Shown here: in pieces, positions 1 to 7,271 of the stretch
How positions within the stretch are numbered: the first letter of the stretch is position 1
Layout of the letters: the number at the start of each line of letters is the position of its first letter
From: CAJXWH01 sp964343365
GTDB lineage: Bacteria; Pseudomonadota; Gammaproteobacteria; Arenicellales; UBA868
Direction: 5' to 3'
Length of the DNA stretch: 24,765 nucleotides
Assembly: GCA_964343365.1 (NCBI GenBank)
Contig: CAYFJI010000021.1
Location: forward strand, 1 to 24,765
Translations under genes and position numbers: made by a program
The notes under the pieces: generated by a model
What the model saw: the letters and a program-made list of their open reading frames with translations, nothing else
What the model was told of the DNA's origin: nothing
The model's database searches: none

Positions 1-560
1 TGTATCGGTTTTTTTCCATAAACAGCAACCGGAGCATGCTCACAACGACCGACACATGGAACACGTTGGACTCTAATCTCAGGATCATATTCAGCGTGAA
101 GATGTGATATCAATGATTCCGCACCGAACATTTCACAAGTGATGGAATCACAAACACGTAATGTCGTTACTGGTGGTGGCGTTTCCCCGTCATCAACTAC
201 ATCGAAATGATGGTAAAAGGTCGCAACTTCATAGACTTCAACGGGTGCTAACCCAAGTTCTGCCGCGAGCGCCACCAAATGACGCCCTGCCAAATAACCA
301 TAAGCATCCTGAATACAATGCAAATACTCAATCAATAAATCTCGGCGCTGTGGGAGCTTAGCAATAACCGACTTTACTTCTTTTTGTGCTTGCCTATCTA
401 CTTTACGCCCTTTAGCGCCAAATCGGCGCCGACCCCTAGGTTTGCTAGCCTCATCAACCTTGTTGTTTTTCATTGATTCCACCGCAATTAAGCCTACGAT
501 TTTTAATACAGGGCCTGATTCGTCTATCCTGCCCTCTCCAAGATGCTGATTGTCGCTCAT
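1..560 (-). CDS. NuoE-like 24-kDa [2Fe-2S] subunit or domain, probably of NAD-dependent formate dehydrogenase (partial, C-terminus outside window)
   Basis: This is a minus-strand frame open from 560 to the left edge, 186 residues visible. It has a basic N-terminal tail (RGRRRFGAKGR, residues 42-52), then a helical region ending in EVATFYHHF (111-119), the hallmark of the NuoE/HoxE/FdsG 24-kDa family. The four cysteines expected to hold a [2Fe-2S] cluster follow in a thioredoxin-like fold: C137 and C142 (C-x4-C), then C169 and C173 (C-x3-C, in CVGRC). Such proteins pass electrons between NAD(H) and a partner oxidoreductase. FdsG of formate dehydrogenase, or the N-terminal part of a FdsG-FdsB fusion, fits better than complex I, because no nuo gene is next to it and the basic tail is unlike NuoE. 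This choice is inference. The start is uncertain: ATG 560 has no Shine-Dalgarno, while ATG 473 (residue 30) has GGTGGA about six bases upstream and may be the true start. Confidence 0.75.
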   Translation of the reverse strand, partial: MSDNQHLGEGRIDESGPVLKIVGLIAVESMKNNKVDEASKPRGRRRFGAKGRKVDRQAQKEVKSVIAKLPQRRDLLIEYLHCIQDAYGYLAGRHLVALAAELGLAPVEVYEVATFYHHFDVVDDGETPPPVTTLRVCDSITCEMFGAESLISHLHAEYDPEIRVQRVPCVGRCEHAPVAVYGKKPI

Positions 561-606
561 ACACACTATATAAATAAAGTATATTATTAATAATTTTTCA
601 CACCTT

Positions 607-622
607 GCCATCTTTGCATGGC
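607..622. promoter_or_regulatory. Small dyad GCCAT-N6-ATGGC between divergent genes
   Basis: The 79-base gap between the divergent NuoE-like gene (start 560) and ccmA (start 640) must hold the control sites for both. It contains a very AT-rich block (561-600) and a short inverted repeat, GCCAT at 607-611 and ATGGC at 618-622. A shorter one, CGAAA-CTT-TTTCG, lies at 626-638. They could be operator half-sites or chance. I saw no convincing pair of -35 and -10 boxes. Confidence 0.2.
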
Positions 623-639
623 TGACGAAACTTTTTCGA

Positions 640-1296
640 ATGCATATAAGACATCATATTCAGGCTCAACTAACAGCGATCGACCTTCGCTGCACTCGAG
701 GTGAACGAACACTCTTTTCTGGCCTTACTTTCACCTTGAACTCAGGCGAAATACAGCAAATCAGTGGAACAAATGGCTCAGGAAAAACCAGCTTGCTAAG
801 AATACTTTGTGGGTTGAGTTTGCCTGAATCAGGACGTATTCTCTGGTCAAAAAAAAATATTAGGCCTCAGTCTCCAGAATATTTTAAAAATTTATTCTAT
901 CTCGGTCATGCTAATGGAATTAAGTCCGACCTAACGCCTCTCGAAAACCTTCAAATATACTCGAAATTGGCTCATCCTGAGCCTTATATGGAGCCACAAG
1001 CCGCTCTTGAAAAGATGGAGCTGAATAAATTCCAGAATGATCCATGCAATACATTGTCGGCGGGTCAATTGCGAAGAATTTCTATTGCTAGAGTTTTGCT
1101 AACGCACGCGCCACTTTGGATCTTAGATGAACCTATAGCTGCTATAGATAGCTCGGGCATAGAGTTAGTTGAAGAAATTTTTGACAAACATATTTCTCAA
1201 AACGGTATGATTCTCTTTACAAGCCATAGGACGCTGGGCGCAAATAGCAGTCATAACGACATAATTGAACTAAGCGATTTCAGTTCAAAAATATAA
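640..1296 (+). CDS. ccmA: CcmA, heme exporter ATP-binding subunit (cytochrome c maturation)
   Basis: A 218-residue ABC ATPase. Walker A is GTNGSGKT (43-50), the signature is LSAGQ (139-143), Walker B is LWILDEP (159-165), and the switch histidine is H196 in TSH. The N-terminal run LTAIDLRCTRGERTLFSGL is very like CcmA of E. coli, and the length is typical of CcmA. Known role: with CcmB and CcmC, CcmA forms the CcmABCD complex that releases heme-loaded CcmE for attachment of heme to c-type cytochromes in the periplasm. ATG 640 adds about ten residues before the usual start but is the only candidate, since no start codon follows before the conserved part. No Shine-Dalgarno is visible. The stop overlaps the ccmB start by one base (TAATG), so the two are translationally coupled. 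Confidence 0.93.
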   Translation: MHIRHHIQAQLTAIDLRCTRGERTLFSGLTFTLNSGEIQQISGTNGSGKTSLLRILCGLSLPESGRILWSKKNIRPQSPEYFKNLFYLGHANGIKSDLTPLENLQIYSKLAHPEPYMEPQAALEKMELNKFQNDPCNTLSAGQLRRISIARVLLTHAPLWILDEPIAAIDSSGIELVEEIFDKHISQNGMILFTSHRTLGANSSHNDIIELSDFSSKI

Positions 1297-1964
1297 TGAT
1301 ACTATACAGTTTAACCCTAACCCTGAGAGATCTTAAGCTAGCTTATAGGCGCAGAAGTGAGGCGTTTACTCCAATACTATTTTTTTTGATAGTAATTTCC
1401 CTGTTTTCAATCGGTATTGGCCCTAACTCTGAAGAAATTCACCAATGGGGGCCTGGGATAATATGGGTCACATCAATATTGTCTACATTATTGGGGCTTG
1501 GGCTACTATTTCAGTCAGACTATGAGGATGGGTCACTTGAACAATTGTTAATTAGTCCACATTTTCTTCCGATCCTTATATTGTCAAAAGTTATTGCGCA
1601 TTGGATTATCACTGGGGCTCCCCTAGTGCTTATCTCCCCGCTGGTAGGGCTAATACTACAGATAGATACTGTAGCTACAAAAACGTTAGTCTATAGCTTG
1701 TTGCTTGGCACACCTACCCTAAGCTTAGTAGGCGCTTTAGGGGCAGCCCTGACAGTAGGATTAAAACGTGGTGGTCTCCTTCTCTCAATCCTAATATTAC
1801 CACTATATGTACCGATACTCATATTTGGTGCAAATGCAGTTCAATTTGCTATCCATGGCATACCGGTGACAGGACACTTATACATACTCGGCGCTTTCCT
1901 TTCGCTTTCCCTTTTTTTGGCGCCAATCGCTATCAGCGGCGCTCTCCGCGCGAGCATGAATTAA
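1296..1964 (+). CDS. ccmB: CcmB, heme exporter membrane subunit
   Basis: A 222-residue, very hydrophobic protein, the usual length for CcmB. Hydrophobic segments lie near residues 25-42, 52-72, 88-120, 130-155, 160-182 and 192-216, consistent with six membrane spans. The loop DYEDGSLEQLLISP, between the second and third segments, is characteristic of CcmB. Known role: membrane partner of CcmA in the inner-membrane complex of system I cytochrome c maturation. It starts inside the ccmA stop codon. The gene after it (ilvD) converges on it with only 12 bases between stops, so the pair stands alone without ccmC, ccmD, ccmE, ccmF, ccmG or ccmH here. The coding sequence has an 8-T run at 1380-1387. 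Confidence 0.92.
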   Translation: MILYSLTLTLRDLKLAYRRRSEAFTPILFFLIVISLFSIGIGPNSEEIHQWGPGIIWVTSILSTLLGLGLLFQSDYEDGSLEQLLISPHFLPILILSKVIAHWIITGAPLVLISPLVGLILQIDTVATKTLVYSLLLGTPTLSLVGALGAALTVGLKRGGLLLSILILPLYVPILIFGANAVQFAIHGIPVTGHLYILGAFLSLSLFLAPIAISGALRASMN

Positions 1965-1976
1965 TTCTGCCTACTT

Positions 1977-3656
1977 CTATTCATCTGTGACGCAACCTTC
2001 ACTCGCCGTTTTTACCATTTTTATGTACTTAAATAGAGTGCCACGAGTGACTTTATAAGGCGGCATCCTCCATTGAGAGTGTCTCTCTAAAAGCTCTTGC
2101 TCTGTAAGATCTACATCGATTAAATTATTTTTAGCGTCAATCGTAATCAAATCTCCATCTTGAATTAAACCGATTGGTCCGCCTTCTTGCGCTTCGGGAA
2201 CTACATGACCAATGATGAAACCATGTGATCCACCAGAAAAACGTCCATCTGTAATCAGCGCAACAGAATCACCAAGTCCCGCCCCCATGATAGCTGATGT
2301 GGGCGTCAACATCTCCGGCATCCCGGGTCCTCCCTTAGGGCCCTCATATCGAATTACAATAACCGACCCTTTTTTTATACGGTTCTCCTCCAAGGACCGC
2401 AGCATATTCTCTTCTCCATCAAAAACCATTGCTGGGCCACTGAAGTTTTGACCTTCTTTCCCAGTTATTTTGGCAACTGCTCCACCAGGCGCAAGATTAC
2501 CTCTAAGAATTCGTATATGCCCAGTCTCCTTGATTGGACTCGAAAGAGAATAGACAACCTTTTGATCTTCAGGGAGATCAGCGACCGACTCAACGTTCTG
2601 TGCTAAGGTTTTTCCTGTGACAGTCTGGCAAGAACCATCTAACAAATTCTCTCGTAGCAGATATTTTAATACAGCGGGTACTCCACCAACGTGGTGCAGA
2701 TCTTCCATTACATATTTGCCGCTCGGTTTAAGATCTGCTAACAAAGGAACACGATCGCTTACTGACTGAAAGTCCTCAATCTTTAAATCAACATCTACCG
2801 CCCTAGCCATTGCGATCAGATGAAGTACAGCATTCGTCGAACCACCGAGAGCGGATACTACTACCATTGCATTCTCAAATGCCTGTCTGGTCATGATATC
2901 TCTAGGACATAAATTAATCTCCAGCAAGTAGGATATTGCTTTGCCTGCTTGCAAACATTCCTCAATTTTTTCTTCTCCAGTAGCAGGATTTGAAGAGCTA
3001 TATGGCAATGACATACCTAAAGCCTCGATGGCACTAGCCATAGTGTTCGCAGTATACATACCTCCACATGCACCCGGGCCCGGGCATGCCTTATTCACAA
3101 TTTCTTGTCTTTTCGAATCAGTGATAGCCCCTGAGAGATATTCGCCATAACTCTGGAAAGCTGAGACGATATCGACTACCTGTCCCGATGCATGGCCTGG
3201 GCGAATTGTGCCACCATATACCATTAATGACGGTCGATTCACACGCCCCATAGCAATAAGGCATCCTGGCATATTTTTATCACAACCAGGAACCGTAATA
3301 AGGCCATCATACCACTGCCCTCCCATGACTGTTTCGATAGAATCCGCTATAAGATCACGTGATTGAAGGGAGTAGCTCATCCCTGCAGTCCCCATTGATA
3401 TGCCATCACTTACTCCCGCTGCATTAAATCTCATGCCCACTAAACCTGCGTCCCACACTCCCTCTTTAATTTTCAGAGCAAGGTCATTAAGATGAATGTT
3501 GCAAGGGTTTCCTTCCCACCAAATACTAGCAATACCAACTTGCGCCTTGCCCATATCATCATGTGTGAGTCCCGCCCCATAAAGCATCGCTTGGGATGCT
3601 CCTTGTGACCGCGGTTGTGTAATTCGTGAACTAACTTTATTAAGTGACTTCTTCAT
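1977..3656 (-). CDS. ilvD: Dihydroxyacid dehydratase (IlvD)
   Basis: A 559-residue protein of the IlvD/Edd family, converting 2,3-dihydroxy-isovalerate and 2,3-dihydroxy-3-methylvalerate to the 2-oxo acids of valine and isoleucine synthesis in the cytoplasm. Three cysteines expected to ligate the iron-sulfur cluster are present: C52 (NPCNIH), C125 (PGCDKNMPGC) and C197 (PGACGGMYTANTMA). The C-terminal DGRFSGGSHG motif (470-479) holds the active-site serine. The length matches the shorter form (about 560 residues, as in cyanobacteria and plants) rather than the roughly 616-residue E. coli form. The start ATG 3656 has AGGGGC just upstream and lies 8 bases after the stop of the asmA-like gene, so the two are almost certainly co-transcribed. 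IlvD rather than phosphogluconate dehydratase (Edd) is supported by the overall match and length. Confidence 0.95.
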   Translation of the reverse strand: MKKSLNKVSSRITQPRSQGASQAMLYGAGLTHDDMGKAQVGIASIWWEGNPCNIHLNDLALKIKEGVWDAGLVGMRFNAAGVSDGISMGTAGMSYSLQSRDLIADSIETVMGGQWYDGLITVPGCDKNMPGCLIAMGRVNRPSLMVYGGTIRPGHASGQVVDIVSAFQSYGEYLSGAITDSKRQEIVNKACPGPGACGGMYTANTMASAIEALGMSLPYSSSNPATGEEKIEECLQAGKAISYLLEINLCPRDIMTRQAFENAMVVVSALGGSTNAVLHLIAMARAVDVDLKIEDFQSVSDRVPLLADLKPSGKYVMEDLHHVGGVPAVLKYLLRENLLDGSCQTVTGKTLAQNVESVADLPEDQKVVYSLSSPIKETGHIRILRGNLAPGGAVAKITGKEGQNFSGPAMVFDGEENMLRSLEENRIKKGSVIVIRYEGPKGGPGMPEMLTPTSAIMGAGLGDSVALITDGRFSGGSHGFIIGHVVPEAQEGGPIGLIQDGDLITIDAKNNLIDVDLTEQELLERHSQWRMPPYKVTRGTLFKYIKMVKTASEGCVTDE

Positions 3657-3664
3657 TAACGCCC

Positions 3665-5842
3665 CTATAGTGCTCGAAAAAGCTCTGGCAAATCCAGCAC
3701 AATTTCAATTGCGTTCGATTTACCAGAAACTCGAAATGGAAAAATTATAGTCGACAACTTCTCGCCTACCTTTCCTTTTAATATCCGATTTAAATTATTT
3801 GGACTAACATACCAGATTGAATCATACCAATCATCTATCAAGTTGTAGGTACTCCGGCTACTAAGTTGCCAACCCAATGCATTGAATGATATATCATCAC
3901 TAAATAATTGGCCATCACTCACAACAATTGTCGCTGCTAAATCGTAAAACTTTACTTTATTAAGCAAAAAATCGAGATCTAATTGCAATCCAAACAGAAA
4001 AGTCAATTGTTCGCGTAACTGATCTAATTGACTGCTTTTGTCTAAATTCTTATCCAAGTTTAAGATGTCTCCTTCCGGAATGTTGACAATAATCTCGCCT
4101 TCTATTGAATTCATAGAATTTGGAAGAATAGAATCTTTCATTATGATTTCTGCGTGCACATCACCAATAGCTTTGATATTTTCACTCACACCAATAGATG
4201 CAAGAAAATCCCCAATATCAACGTTGGAATATGTCTGTTCGAATTCTACAACTATATCTTGCATAGATTGATTTGCTTTGACACTAACATCGGCTTTGCC
4301 ACCAAATATTCCAAAGTGCGCGTGATTAATGTGCAAACGATGATTGAATCTACGTAGTGGTATCTCTAGACTATCTGCTTGAATTTTGCCCCACTCCAAG
4401 CGGTTTACCTTTATATCGCCAGTTAACTCTAAATCAGGAAAATTAGTTAAAATAAACACGAGGAATCCTATACTTGGATAGTCATAATTATCTATATCCA
4501 TAAGAACTATCTGCGACAGTTCGACTGCATCTTCAAAAATTTCAAAGTTCAATGCGTAATTTTCTCGATCTTTTGGTATTAATGACCCATGAAAATTTGA
4601 TTTTTCCCAATCTAGTACGAAGTTTTCAATCTCCAGCCCATGAACGCCCGTATTCACTTTTATAAGTCCTTCAACAACATTCGACCTATCATTTTTGAAG
4701 AATTCATTCATCAAGGTGTTTTCCCAATTGTTAGCAAAAAACTTGATATCCCCTGAACCTTTGAAAGAATAGTTAACCATAGTTACAAACGCTTTAAATA
4801 AATCAGATTGATTAACCGATAATAAGCTAGTGAGATCTGGAATCAATCGAGTCCTTACAGAATCAAAAGTCGCCTCTGCTAGATCTATGCTGCTGTCTAT
4901 ATTAGCGTTGACCCACCGTCCATATATTCCCGTGAATGCGACATCATCAGTTCCCTCCGAATACAGACCTTTAGCAAACTCAAGAACAAATTCTTTATTT
5001 TTTACCAAACCGGCTACTTTTCCATTCGTCATTCTTACCTGAATTTTTTCAGTATCAAGCTCAATTTTTTTTACATGCGAAGAAATTAGATCACCATCAT
5101 TTGACATGTCAAAACTAATATTTTGGGCAAGAACCAGTTCTGGGTTATCCATCAAATCGAAGTTAAATTCCATCTCAACAAAATTATGCGACCTACAGAA
5201 ACTTCCTCTACATTTGAGTTGCCCGTACACATCGATACTTTGCATATTACGAAATTCCTCGTTCTTAACGTTTAATCTAGATATCTCAAAGTGATTTTCA
5301 GTATCAGTTCGACTCCAAATAAAATTACCATTCTTTATAGTAAGTCCACTTATAACAAAGCCAGTGAAAATTTGAATTAACTTCAATTCAGGGGTCTCTA
5401 GACGGTCATTCCACAAATTAATGGCCATTAAATCCCAATTAGTTTTATTTGAATCTGCTCTATCAATTTTTACATATGGATTTACTAATTTAAGTTTTGG
5501 TCTAATCTTTGCGCTTAGTAAATCACTTAGCTGAAACCTAATTTCTATTAGTGAAGCACTAAATATGGGGTCCGTGTTACTCTCATTGTCCTGTCTAATG
5601 GAGGTATCCTCAATTGCAAATTTTAGAAATGGTTTAGAATGGATCAGATCGAATTCAAAATCTATTTTTCCATTTAAAGAAACCTGATGATCGGTGCGTA
5701 CTTCAATCCACTCAATTAGCTGCTCTCTGTAATTCTCAGGTTCAAAAAATAAATTAAGCCAGGCAATAAAAATTCCAATCAACGAGATTATTGGGACGAA
5801 GAAAAAAAAAATTAATCTTTTAAGATTTTTCTTAATACGCAT
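3665..5842 (-). CDS. AsmA-family membrane-anchored protein
   Basis: A 725-residue protein with one N-terminal membrane segment (about residues 9-31, including a run of four Phe). The segment EPENYREQLIEWIEVRTDHQVSLNGKIDFEF that follows it (written here by residues 34-64) has the layout of the AsmA N-terminus, where a short domain starts just outside the inner membrane. The rest is polar and beta-rich with alternating hydrophobic residues, as expected for the long periplasmic beta-groove of AsmA/TamB-like proteins. Family knowledge links these to phospholipid transport and outer-membrane homeostasis; the exact role of this one is not known. It lies 49 bases after dusA and 8 bases before ilvD. 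No clear Shine-Dalgarno precedes ATG 5842. Codons 12-15 contain a T10 run that could slip. I assign the family with fair confidence, not a specific AsmA, YhdP or YicH orthologue. Confidence 0.78.
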   Translation of the reverse strand: MRIKKNLKRLIFFFFVPIISLIGIFIAWLNLFFEPENYREQLIEWIEVRTDHQVSLNGKIDFEFDLIHSKPFLKFAIEDTSIRQDNESNTDPIFSASLIEIRFQLSDLLSAKIRPKLKLVNPYVKIDRADSNKTNWDLMAINLWNDRLETPELKLIQIFTGFVISGLTIKNGNFIWSRTDTENHFEISRLNVKNEEFRNMQSIDVYGQLKCRGSFCRSHNFVEMEFNFDLMDNPELVLAQNISFDMSNDGDLISSHVKKIELDTEKIQVRMTNGKVAGLVKNKEFVLEFAKGLYSEGTDDVAFTGIYGRWVNANIDSSIDLAEATFDSVRTRLIPDLTSLLSVNQSDLFKAFVTMVNYSFKGSGDIKFFANNWENTLMNEFFKNDRSNVVEGLIKVNTGVHGLEIENFVLDWEKSNFHGSLIPKDRENYALNFEIFEDAVELSQIVLMDIDNYDYPSIGFLVFILTNFPDLELTGDIKVNRLEWGKIQADSLEIPLRRFNHRLHINHAHFGIFGGKADVSVKANQSMQDIVVEFEQTYSNVDIGDFLASIGVSENIKAIGDVHAEIIMKDSILPNSMNSIEGEIIVNIPEGDILNLDKNLDKSSQLDQLREQLTFLFGLQLDLDFLLNKVKFYDLAATIVVSDGQLFSDDISFNALGWQLSSRSTYNLIDDWYDSIWYVSPNNLNRILKGKVGEKLSTIIFPFRVSGKSNAIEIVLDLPELFRAL
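5802..5811. repeat. Homopolymer A10 (T10 in the coding strand) near the 5' end of the asmA-like gene
   Basis: Ten consecutive A bases on the plus strand read as ATT TTT TTT TTC in the minus-strand gene, encoding part of the Phe run in its membrane segment. It is the longest single-base run I noticed in a coding region of this window and lies only about 35 bases inside the gene, where loss or gain of one base would truncate the protein. Confidence 0.9.
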
Positions 5843-5878
5843 AACAGCTTTATAATAAAAAATTGCATCATTTTCTTA

Positions 5879-5901
5879 ACAACTATATGTACTATAGTTG
5901 T
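5879..5901 (-). promoter_or_regulatory. Perfect 9-bp hairpin overlapping the dusA stop codon
   Basis: ACAACTATA (5879-5887) and TATAGTTGT (5893-5901) are perfect inverted repeats around a 5-base loop. On the transcript of the minus-strand unit this stem includes the last codons and stop (5892-5894) of dusA and sits about 37 bases before the asmA-like start. It lacks an immediate U-run in that direction, so it is not a classical terminator. It may be an intercistronic processing or stability element, or chance in AT-rich DNA. Confidence 0.45.
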
Positions 5902-6878
5902 CGTATAATTTTTTGTGCATACTGTTGGGCCTTAAGAACAACTTCTAAACCTGCTGTTTCATCTGACGAATACGATGCCAAAAGATTACGCCAAGAACGA
6001 GCGCCGCGTCTACCAAAAAAAAGACCGGACATATGTCTTGTCATCGAACGCAATGGCGTTCCTATAAATAGCTCTTTTTCGATATATCGTTTATACATTT
6101 CTAGCACATCCAATATGCAAACAGGTGGACTCTCTAAGCCATAAATTATTCGATCAACTTGCGAAAGAAGTGCAGGATTCCTGTAAGCTTCGCGCCCAAT
6201 CATCACTCCATCTACAAAGGACAAATGAGCTAATGTTTCGGAAATAGAGGTAATCCCTCCGTTTATGATAATTTCTAAATCACTAAAATCTTTTTTCAAT
6301 TGATAAACAACATCATAGTTCAAAGGAGGAACTTCTCGATTTTGTTTAGGACTAAGACCATTTAACCAAGCTTTTCGTGCATGCACTATGAAAGTTTTGC
6401 ATCCCTCACGTGAGACTCGATCAACAAATTTGAACAAATCGATATATTCGTCATTATTATCAATGCCTAAACGACACTTGATTGTGATGGGGATATTGAC
6501 CTTTTCCTGCATCATATTAAAACATTGGGATACAAGATCTGGCTCTTTCATCAAGCATGCGCCAAAACGACCTGCTTGGACACGAGTACTTGGGCAGCCC
6601 ACATTAATGTTGATTTCATCAAATCCAGCATTCTCTCCTAGTAATGCTCCTCTAGCCATCTCAACTGGATCACTACCACCAAGTTGTAACGCAACAGGAT
6701 TTTCACTCGGATGATGCATTAGAAAACGTTTTGGATCACCGTACAGTAATGCTTGAATTGAAACCATTTCAGTATACAGCACTGCATTTTTGGAGAATAA
6801 ACGCATGAGATACCTATCATGCCGATCGCTATAGTCCATCATGGGAGCAACACAAAAACTGTGATTCAATCGTCTCAT
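5892..6878 (-). CDS. dusA: tRNA-dihydrouridine(20/20a) synthase DusA
   Basis: A 328-residue FMN-dependent TIM-barrel enzyme that reduces uridines of the tRNA D-loop. The N-terminus SFCVAPMMDYSDRHDRYLMR matches the DusA flavin-binding start (CVAPMM at residues 9-14). The catalytic cysteine is C95 in NVGCPS. The DusA-specific run HARKAWLNGLSPKQNREVPP follows, then INGGI and MIGREAYRNP, which bind the FMN phosphate. These motifs separate it from DusB and DusC. The start ATG 6878 gives a protein beginning close to the first conserved strand; no strong Shine-Dalgarno is visible. It is the first gene of a minus-strand unit followed by the asmA-like gene (49-base gap) and ilvD. The unit mixes functions, so co-transcription does not imply a shared pathway. 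Confidence 0.95.
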   Translation of the reverse strand: MRRLNHSFCVAPMMDYSDRHDRYLMRLFSKNAVLYTEMVSIQALLYGDPKRFLMHHPSENPVALQLGGSDPVEMARGALLGENAGFDEININVGCPSTRVQAGRFGACLMKEPDLVSQCFNMMQEKVNIPITIKCRLGIDNNDEYIDLFKFVDRVSREGCKTFIVHARKAWLNGLSPKQNREVPPLNYDVVYQLKKDFSDLEIIINGGITSISETLAHLSFVDGVMIGREAYRNPALLSQVDRIIYGLESPPVCILDVLEMYKRYIEKELFIGTPLRSMTRHMSGLFFGRRGARSWRNLLASYSSDETAGLEVVLKAQQYAQKIIRQL

Positions 6879-7271
6879 AGAAGACTCAATAAAGTATTGG
6901 CGGTAATTAAATAGATTAGTATCAGGGATTTTATAAAACTATTCATTAAATTATTGGTCCAACATAGTATTAAATCCGTTCTTTTTTTGTTTATTTGAAT
7001 CGCGTCCTTATTCGCATCCTATAACTTACCAACATCTTTTTCTAGATTTTTCAGGATAGTTTTTTTTGGCAACAATTTACGTCAAAAATATAACGGCAAC
7101 CAGTAGCAAATTCCATGAATTAAATTAAAATATGTTCATAATGTGATTGAAGTATCGTTTTACAAATTAAGGCCTTAGTCTCATATACTATGCAATAATC
7201 CGTACCTGCAGAATTTGATCAACTAGAGGTCTAGATATCAAAATTCTTATGATTCCAATACAAGGAAAAAA
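6879..7271. other. AT-rich divergent intergenic region, dusA to gshA
   Basis: A 393-base gap between divergent genes, with many A/T runs. I see no protein-like frame, tRNA or long repeat. A candidate gshA promoter lies at 7159-7189. The dusA promoter should also be here, but I could not pick a clear pair of boxes for it. Confidence 0.6.
7159..7189 (+). promoter_or_regulatory. Candidate sigma70-type promoter for gshA
   Basis: TTTACA at 7159-7164 (five of six consensus bases) and TATACT at 7184-7189 (five of six) are 19 bases apart, two more than ideal. Transcription would start near 7196, giving a leader of about 75 bases before the gshA ATG. The Shine-Dalgarno AAGGA lies at about 7262-7266. 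This is inference from consensus only. Confidence 0.35.

Noticed and set aside
161..361. Open frame of 66 codons on the plus strand
   Set aside because: It is antisense to the NuoE-like gene, whose motifs and four cysteines are clear, and it has no family features.
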